The notes under the pieces are model-generated. The model was given only the letters and a program-made list of their open reading frames with translations, did not search any database and had not been told where the DNA came from. The position numbers and the translations under genes are program-made. A stretch of DNA of 64,000 nt. Source: Singulisphaera sp045290345. GTDB taxonomy: Bacteria > Planctomycetota > Planctomycetia > Isosphaerales > Isosphaeraceae. The stretch spans positions 7,750,001 through 7,814,000 of the forward strand of contig NZ_CP155447.1 in NCBI RefSeq assembly GCF_045290345.1, given 5' to 3'. Shown here one piece after another: positions 58,295 to 64,000 of this stretch (position 1 is the first letter of the stretch; every line of letters begins with the position of its first letter).

Positions 58295-59887
58295 TCAATC
58301 CTGGATCAGAACGTTGTCGCCGGGGCCTCCGTCGAGGATGTCGAGGCCCGGGCCGCCGATCAGGGCGTCGTCCCCCGCGCCGCCGGCCAGCGTGTCGTTG
58401 CCCGCCCCGCCGATGAGGTCGTCGTCGCCGTCGTCGCCGTTGACCGTGAGGGCGATCGAGCCGGCGGCGAGGCCGGAGGCGTCCACCATGTCATTGCCGC
58501 CGAGGGCATTGATAATCAGCCGGTCCTTGGCGGCCTCGGTGCCCGTGATGTTGACCTGGGCGGAGAGGCCGAATAGGGAGACGCCGCTCGCATCGCCCAG
58601 GGCGGTGATCGCGTCGTCCCAGTTGGTGCCGTTGACGATCACGGAATCGGCCTGACCGTCGCTCGTGCCGCTCCCCGGCGCGACGGCCAGGTCGAGGTTG
58701 ACCTGCGTGAGGTCGGTGCCGGTCGTGTCGTTGACGGTGACGGTGTCGGCACCGTCGAAGGCGTTGACGTTGATGCCTTCGACCCCGTTGAGGTCCATCG
58801 TGACGTTGCCGATGTCGCGGGTGAAGCGGACCCGGCTGCCGTTGGCCGAGAGGTTGAACTGCTCGTTGATGTTCGCGCCGTTGAAGACCAACGTGTCGTT
58901 TCCGTCCTGGCCCTCGACGGTGTCGCTGCCGTCGCCGGGGTTCCAGACGAAGGTGTCGTCGCCGGCGCCCATCCGCGCCACGTCGTTGCCTCGGCCGCCG
59001 TTGATGAGGTCGTTGCCGTCGCCGCCGATAAGCGTGTCGTTGCCGTCGCCGCCGGTCAGCGTGTCGTTCCCCGTGCCGCCGTCCTCCGTGATATGAATGA
59101 GCGAGGCAAGGCCGTTGCCGGCCGTGATCGTGTCATCGCCGCCGTTGCCGTTGACGACCAGGTTCTCGGTGGTGCCGATGTCCAGGCTGAAGGGGGCGGG
59201 GCTGACGCGATCGAAGCGGACCCGGGAGCCGTTGGCCGTGATCGTGAAGTTCTCGGCGCCGTTGCCGCCGTTGGACTCGACGGTGTCGATCCCGGCGCCG
59301 CCCTCGTTGACGTCGCTGCCGTCGCCAGGGTTCCAGATCATCCGATCGTTGCCCGCCTGGCCGAAGGCCTGGTCGGTCCCGGCGCCGCCGGTCAGCACGT
59401 CGTTGTCGGCGCCGCCGAAGAGCAGGTCATTGCCGCCCTTGCCGAGCAGGGTGTCGTTGCCCGACTCGCCGAAAAGCAGGTCATTGCCGTTGCCGCCCGT
59501 GATCGTGTCGTTGCCGGCGCCGCCGAAGATATTCGCCTTCGGCAGGTTACCGTTGGCCTCGTCCAGGGAGAGGTTGTCGTTGCCGCTCAGCCCGAAGAGC
59601 TGGATCTGAGTGGTGTTGGCGATAGTGGCCGTCCCGCCCCGGATCCTTACGGCGCCGCCGTTCACGAGGATCGTCCCGGCCGCGTTGCGGGAGACCCCGA
59701 TGGTGTTGTCCGCCGCATCGCCAATCACCGTTAGCAGGCCTACGCCCTGCGCGACGGAAAACAAGGCTGTGACCGCGGGCAGGATACGGCAATCCAGCAG
59801 TTCGGGGCGGTTGAGTTCGACGAGACGAACGCGACGCGACGGCCGCGGACGACTGGTGAGAGCATTACGGAAATTACGATTCCACAT
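58295..59887 (-). CDS. RTX-like calcium-binding secreted protein
   Basis: A 530-residue protein with many GGxGxDxLxGG nonapeptides in two blocks (for example ITGGNGNDLLFGESGNDTLL and LTGGDGNDTLIGGDGNDLIN) and a third short block at the C-terminus (GGAGNDTLAGGAGDDALIGG). These bind Ca2+ and fold as parallel beta-rolls outside the cell. The N-terminus contains LNRPELLDCRILPAVTALFS, similar to the planctomycete LExR-x-LPA secretion motif. I used the ATG at 59887; a TTG at 59902 is also possible. No toxin or enzyme domain is present, so it is likely a surface or matrix protein. Confidence 0.92.
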   Translation of the reverse strand: MWNRNFRNALTSRPRPSRRVRLVELNRPELLDCRILPAVTALFSVAQGVGLLTVIGDAADNTIGVSRNAAGTILVNGGAVRIRGGTATIANTTQIQLFGLSGNDNLSLDEANGNLPKANIFGGAGNDTITGGNGNDLLFGESGNDTLLGKGGNDLLFGGADNDVLTGGAGTDQAFGQAGNDRMIWNPGDGSDVNEGGAGIDTVESNGGNGAENFTITANGSRVRFDRVSPAPFSLDIGTTENLVVNGNGGDDTITAGNGLASLIHITEDGGTGNDTLTGGDGNDTLIGGDGNDLINGGRGNDVARMGAGDDTFVWNPGDGSDTVEGQDGNDTLVFNGANINEQFNLSANGSRVRFTRDIGNVTMDLNGVEGINVNAFDGADTVTVNDTTGTDLTQVNLDLAVAPGSGTSDGQADSVIVNGTNWDDAITALGDASGVSLFGLSAQVNITGTEAAKDRLIINALGGNDMVDASGLAAGSIALTVNGDDGDDDLIGGAGNDTLAGGAGDDALIGGPGLDILDGGPGDNVLIQD

Positions 59888-60197
59888 GAGTCGTATATCC
59901 AAAGTTGTGAGGTGTCTGCGGAAAGCCTGAAGGCTCTATGAACGAAATCTGGGTGCGAAGCTTCGACGTCCGACCCTGCTCGAACAGCGGGTCACGTCGG
60001 CGCTCGAAGTTCCTCTCGACCCCTGGAGAAGGCCAAAGGGCGTCGCCCAAGGCCGACCGTTGTAGGGATCGCCGTCTCACGCCACGGCCGGAAAAAACCG
60101 CCCCGGCGTGTTTGAATTCCCGGGTGGAACCCGGTTCGACGCGCAGAACAGATCGTTGGGACGAGGGCCGTCGCTGCCCCCCGTCGCTCGCAAAGGG
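59888..60197. other. Intergenic region
   Basis: 310 bases upstream of the RTX-like gene. Nothing recognisable besides the expected promoter position; GC-rich inverted segments are weak. Confidence 0.4.
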
Positions 60198-60776
60198 TTA
60201 GTGGTGCGCCCGGTGGTAGAAGAAATAGTCGGCGGTGTAAGGCACTCTCGCCACATCGCCTGGGAAGGCGCCGGGATGGTTGGGGGCTTTTCCGCCCACG
60301 GTGTTCAACCGCTGAATGTAGGTCACTCGGCGGAAAAGACCAGGCCCTTCGGTGGATGCCGCTCCGAGCAACAGCCAGGGAATGGCGTCGGGGTCTGGGG
60401 TGCAGTGCTCGATCACCGTGCCGACCACTTTGCTGCCGCCGACGCTCTGCCAAGTGGGACCGGCAAAGTGCATGCCGACTGCACTGTCCTCGCTGGAGTT
60501 GGCGAACAACACCGCCGCTGGTGCCACGAAGTCCCAACTCTCGCCGTTCCAGCGATAGATCTGCACGCCCACGCCGAACGCATGGAAGAAGACCTTGTTC
60601 CCCGGCCGCACCTGCAATTTTTGACAATCCCCCAGGTCCGGGGCCTGGTCATCATGGCCCGGGTCTGCCCTTGCGGGAGCGACGAGCGCGAGTAGGAGCA
60701 GAGCCAGGGCCAGCGCTGCCGGCGTCACGTTGAGATTGTTAAAGGGGAACATGTGGTGTGGTCGTGGAATTGTCAT
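60198..60776 (-). CDS. DUF3455 exported protein
   Basis: A 192-residue exported protein with a signal peptide (ALALALLLLALVAPARA). The DUF3455 pattern is clear: GNKVFFHAFGVGVQIYRWNG, WDFVAPAAVLFANSSEDSAV, HFAGPTWQSVGGSKVVGTVI and YIQRLNTVGGKAPNHPGAFP. The family occurs in bacteria, fungi and plants and has no known function. The start at 60776 has only a weak ribosome binding site. It lies 310 bases from the RTX-like gene on the same strand. Confidence 0.88.
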   Translation of the reverse strand: MTIPRPHHMFPFNNLNVTPAALALALLLLALVAPARADPGHDDQAPDLGDCQKLQVRPGNKVFFHAFGVGVQIYRWNGESWDFVAPAAVLFANSSEDSAVGMHFAGPTWQSVGGSKVVGTVIEHCTPDPDAIPWLLLGAASTEGPGLFRRVTYIQRLNTVGGKAPNHPGAFPGDVARVPYTADYFFYHRAHH

Positions 60777-61177
60777 GAGTGGATTACTTTCTCTTGGGAT
60801 TGTTGGGAAGATGCGGGGATTCCGTAAGCCACCACGGGGCCAGACTGGACTTGGCTTGTCACTACGCGATCGGCCTGGAAAATTCGCTGACCGCGTCCTG
60901 AGTGCGGGATCGAAACAATCGACTCCTGGATCCGACCGACTCATTTCCGTGTTCCCCGGTGGCAGCGACCCGACCCGGAAGGTCGCGGGAGTTCGATTGG
61001 CCCCCGCTCTCGGTCCAGATCGCATGCAGCGTAATGGGCTGCGATGACTTCTCGTCCGCGGTACGGTACAATGTCGGATGAGAACGACTTTTTCCGACAC
61101 CACATGTGTCAATCCGGGCCAGCGTGCGGGCCGGCCAAAAAATCCGATGAATCTGCTGGCACCCGACAGGAGGGGCC
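60777..61177. other. Divergent intergenic region before the sigma/kinase pair
   Basis: About 400 bases between the divergent DUF3455 and sigma factor genes. It must contain the promoter of the sigma/kinase operon, but I cannot mark its elements with confidence. No gene is seen. Confidence 0.4.
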
Positions 61178-61771
61178 ATGACCGACGCCGAGTCGTTTGC
61201 TCGCCTGATGGCCCGGCTCCGCTCCGGCGAGGACGCGGCCGCGCGGGAGGTGTTCGAGCGGTTCGCCGGCCGGCTGGTTGCGCTGGCACGCGGCCGGTTC
61301 AACCGCCTGCTGGCTCGCAAGGTGGACCCCGAGGACGTGGTGCAGTCGGCCTTCAAGAGTTTTTTCGTCCGCCACCGGGAGGGGAAACTGGACGTCGGCG
61401 ACTGTGGCGGGTTGTGGAACCTGCTCACCCTCATCACGCTGCGCAAATGTGCCGACCGGGCCGAGTATTTCCTGGCAGAGCGGCGCGACGCCGCAAGGGA
61501 GGCGACCGGCTCGGCCGGCGGGGACGGTCCGGACGCGTGGCTGGTGGCGCTGGACCGCGAGCCGCGGCCGGAGGAGGCCGTGATTCTGGCCGAGACCGTC
61601 CAGCTCTTGTTCCGGGACGCGAGCGCCCACGAGCGCCCCGTCCTGGAGTTAAGCCTCCAGGGCTACACGGTCTCGGAGATCAGCGTTCGGCTCGGCCGGG
61701 CCGAACGCTCGGTCCGCCGCCTGCGTGAGCACCTCCGCGAGCGCCTCGAGCGTCTGCAAGGGGAGGATTAA
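61178..61771 (+). CDS. ECF sigma factor, partner of the haem-sensor kinase
   Basis: A 197-residue ECF sigma factor. Region 2 includes KVDPEDVVQSAFKSFFVRHR and region 4 LQGYTVSEISVRLGRAERSV with RRLREHLRERLERL. AGGAGG lies 6 bases before the ATG. The kinase gene begins 21 bases after its stop codon. Its region 2 (VVQSAFKSFF) belongs to the planctomycete group often found with STPK genes, and it is different from the TIGR02999 type at 36557. No anti-sigma gene is present, which suggests control by phosphorylation. Confidence 0.93.
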   Translation: MTDAESFARLMARLRSGEDAAAREVFERFAGRLVALARGRFNRLLARKVDPEDVVQSAFKSFFVRHREGKLDVGDCGGLWNLLTLITLRKCADRAEYFLAERRDAAREATGSAGGDGPDAWLVALDREPRPEEAVILAETVQLLFRDASAHERPVLELSLQGYTVSEISVRLGRAERSVRRLREHLRERLERLQGED

Positions 61772-61792
61772 CTTGCTGGAGGGGTTTCGCCG

Positions 61793-63892
61793 ATGGACGA
61801 CTCCGCCACTCTGCCAGGTAGAACCTGGGACGAGTTCGAGGACGTGATCCGGCGTTTCGAGGACGCCTGGCAGGGCCCGGCGCGGCCGGAGATTCTCGCG
61901 TACTTGCCGACCGGCACCGATCGCACTCGTTTGCTCACCGAGTTGGTCCACGTCGATCTCGAGTACCGGTTGCGGGCCGGCGAGTCGGCCCGGGTCGAAG
62001 AGTATCTGGCCCGCTACCCGGAATTCATCGATGACCGGGAAGTCATGCTCGAGCTGATCGCGGCCGAGCACGAGTTTCGCCGGCGCCGCGAGCCCAGCCT
62101 CGCTCTTAGCGAATTCTTACAGCGCTTTCCCGAGTACCGCGCCGAACTGCCGGGACGGATTACTCAAGCGACGATCGATGGCCGGGACGTGCGGCTCCGT
62201 CCGACGGACCAGCGGGCGGAGGCCCTGCCCGAGGTCCCCGGCTATGAGATTTTGGGGCTGCTCGGCCGCGGCGGTATGGGGGTCGTGTACCGAGCCCGAC
62301 AACTCGGTCTCGGTCGCATCGTCGCGTTGAAGATGATTTTGACCGGGTTCCAGGCCGGCCCGAAGGACTTGGCCCGCTTTCGCGCGGAGGCCGCGGCGCT
62401 CGCTCGCTTACAGCATCCGAACATTGTTCAGATTTACGATGTCGGCGAGACTGGGAGCAGGCCGTACTTTGTCTTTGAGTTCGTGGCCGGCGGCAGCCTG
62501 GCCCAGTACCTCCAGAGCACGCCCCAGCCGGTGCGCCCGGCGGCCCAACTCGTCGAGACCCTGGCGCGGGCCGTCCATATCGCTCATGCCAATGGCGTGA
62601 TTCACCGCGATCTCAAGCCGGCCAACATCCTCCTGAGGGACGAGCGGGCAGACGCGAGGGGTAAGTCCCGGGAGGTCGGGCCGCTCACCCCTCGCCTCGC
62701 CTCCCTCGTACCCAAGATCACCGATTTCGGCCTGGCCAAGTGCGACGGCGGCGACGGGGAGGCGCCGGGCCTTCGCGGTCACACTGTCACGGGAGACCTA
62801 CTCGGCACACCCAATTACATGGCCCCCGAACAGGCGATGGTGCCCCGCCAGCCCGTGGGCCCGGCCGCGGATGTCTATGCCCTCGGGGCCATTCTCTATG
62901 AGCTCCTGACCGGCCGACCGCCGTTCACGGGGGAGACGCCCCTGGCGACTGTTCTGCAAGTGCTCAACAACGAACCTGTTCCCGTGACCAGTCTCCGGCC
63001 CGACGTGCCGCGGGATCTGGAGACCATCTGCATTAAATGTCTCCGCAAGGAACCCCGTCAACGCTACGGCAGCGCTCTGGAGTTGGCGGAGGATCTCCGC
63101 CATTTCCTTCGCGACGAACCGATCCGGGCGCGACCGGTCAGTGCGGTGGAGAAACTGGGGCGTTGGGTGCGCCGCCGCCCGGCGGCGGCGGGACTACTCG
63201 CCGCCGGCCTGCTTGCGCCCGCGGTGGCTCTGATCGCCATGTCGCTGCTGTCAGCCCGGTTGGTCCGCTCTAACGCTTTGGATAGCGCCGCGCAGCAAGC
63301 TGAGCTGCTTGAGGAAGCCACCAAGGAGTACAGCCGGAACGTTCAGCACGTGGAGAAGGCGGGCTTTACGGTCAACAAGACGGTTCCGCCCACGCCTGGT
63401 ACCGTGCCTCTGAGCATCCCGGCCACTTATCTGCACGACGTCGGCCAACAGTTGGGCCTGACCGGGAGGACCGGCGTCAAGGTGCGCCAGTACAGCGATT
63501 ACCCGTTCCCTTGGCGAACCGACGGCGGCCCGCGGGATGAGTTCGAACGCAAGGCGCTGCGGCGTCTGCGCCAGAGCAAGGGGCGGGAGACGGTCCATGA
63601 GTTCACCGAAGTGGGTGGGCGGCGCGTCGTCCGTTACGCTCAGGCACGCATCATGGAACGCTCCTGCGTCCAGTGCCACAGCACACACGATCAGTCGCCG
63701 CGCAAAGATTGGCGGGTAGGCGACGTGCGCGGGGTGCTGGAGATCATCCGCCCCCTGGACAAGGACGAGGCACGGGTGAGCGAGGCTCTCCGCCTGGCCC
63801 TGCTGCTGAGCGCGGTGGTGTCGGGCCTGTTGTTGGGGGGAAGTATGCTCATGGTCTGGGTCGGCCGAAGACGCACCTCGGTCGGCTCGTGA
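61793..63892 (+). CDS. Transmembrane Ser/Thr kinase with extracytoplasmic Tll0287-like haem domain (DUF3365)
   Basis: A 699-residue receptor kinase. Residues 1-140 are a helical regulatory region common in planctomycete kinases. The kinase domain (about 151-440) has GRGGMGVVY, K180, HRDLKPANIL with D273, and DFG at 311-313, so it should be active. A membrane helix (466-487) is followed by about 175 residues with the DUF3365/Tll0287 pattern, including YPFPWRTDGGPRDEFERKAL, and the c-type haem motif CVQCH at 625-629; a second helix lies at 666-690. The sensor domain is thus between two helices, on the periplasmic side. It probably reports haem redox state or a gas ligand to the kinase and the sigma factor encoded before it. 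Confidence 0.93.
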   Translation: MDDSATLPGRTWDEFEDVIRRFEDAWQGPARPEILAYLPTGTDRTRLLTELVHVDLEYRLRAGESARVEEYLARYPEFIDDREVMLELIAAEHEFRRRREPSLALSEFLQRFPEYRAELPGRITQATIDGRDVRLRPTDQRAEALPEVPGYEILGLLGRGGMGVVYRARQLGLGRIVALKMILTGFQAGPKDLARFRAEAAALARLQHPNIVQIYDVGETGSRPYFVFEFVAGGSLAQYLQSTPQPVRPAAQLVETLARAVHIAHANGVIHRDLKPANILLRDERADARGKSREVGPLTPRLASLVPKITDFGLAKCDGGDGEAPGLRGHTVTGDLLGTPNYMAPEQAMVPRQPVGPAADVYALGAILYELLTGRPPFTGETPLATVLQVLNNEPVPVTSLRPDVPRDLETICIKCLRKEPRQRYGSALELAEDLRHFLRDEPIRARPVSAVEKLGRWVRRRPAAAGLLAAGLLAPAVALIAMSLLSARLVRSNALDSAAQQAELLEEATKEYSRNVQHVEKAGFTVNKTVPPTPGTVPLSIPATYLHDVGQQLGLTGRTGVKVRQYSDYPFPWRTDGGPRDEFERKALRRLRQSKGRETVHEFTEVGGRRVVRYAQARIMERSCVQCHSTHDQSPRKDWRVGDVRGVLEIIRPLDKDEARVSEALRLALLLSAVVSGLLLGGSMLMVWVGRRRTSVGS

Positions 63893-64000
63893 GCTCCCTG
63901 TCTTTGGGCCTTCGCGTGGGCTGGCTCGTTTGACACCGTGGTTACGGCACAGGGCTGACGGATCCGAGAGGAAAACCCAGTAACTGTCTTAGACATTGCG

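Overview
The window is high-GC DNA that looks like a planctomycete, most likely of the Isosphaeraceae type. The reasons are several families typical of that phylum: ECF sigma factors with long membrane-anchored C-terminal tails, an ECF sigma factor placed directly before a Ser/Thr kinase with WD40 repeats (twice, in two versions), secreted proteins with the LEDRALLS or LDCRILPA type N-terminal motif, FG-GAP proteins, Uma2 nucleases and DUF1111 cytochromes. No rRNA, tRNA or CRISPR array was seen. All assignments come from reading the sequence; no search was run.

1-10040 (minus strand). A DegT-type sugar aminotransferase cut by the window edge and a CbiX-like chelatase are followed by a tandem array of one three-gene module: FG-GAP protein, Uma2 nuclease, long ECF sigma factor. 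One module is complete (7399 down to 3633). One has its sigma gene cut after region 2 (10005 down to 7419). One keeps only the 3' end of Uma2 plus an intact sigma gene (3489 down to 1784).

10041-36050. Mostly ordinary chromosome: conserved hypothetical proteins, a VanZ-like protein, a lipoprotein substrate-binding protein, an M20 peptidase, serS, mgtE with a creatininase-family gene, a tandem pair of zinc-ribbon membrane proteins (one frameshifted), a DUF1111 dihaem protein, a BlaI-type repressor with a visible operator-like palindrome, an M48 peptidase, a MOSC protein with a 9-bp repeat expansion, a coupled glycosyltransferase and D-2-hydroxyacid dehydrogenase pair, an SGNH-like protein, an EamA permease, a GlmU-like nucleotidyltransferase broken by one apparent frameshift, and an MJ0936-type phosphoesterase.

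36050-43950. A TIGR02999-type ECF sigma gene lies before a 1126-residue kinase with 14 WD40 repeats. A MITE-like palindromic element, a LEDRALLS secreted protein and a MuiA-family protein follow.

43950-58000. This is an accessory region with AT-richer stretches: GC-rich hairpin repeats, a beta-repeat secreted protein, a REP-associated tyrosine transposase with flanking and dispersed copies of its putative end sequence, a P-type ATPase remnant, SDR and lipocalin remnants, a DsbA-NhaA fusion antiporter, a HlyD plus DHA2-MFS efflux pair, and dead IS3- and IS4-type transposases.

58000-64000. A tautomerase, an RTX-like calcium-binding secreted protein, a DUF3455 protein, and a second ECF sigma/kinase pair. 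The kinase in this pair carries a Tll0287-like (DUF3365) domain with a CxxCH haem motif between two membrane helices. It reads as a transmembrane haem or redox sensor wired to Ser/Thr phosphorylation and is the strongest candidate here for a little-described signalling system.
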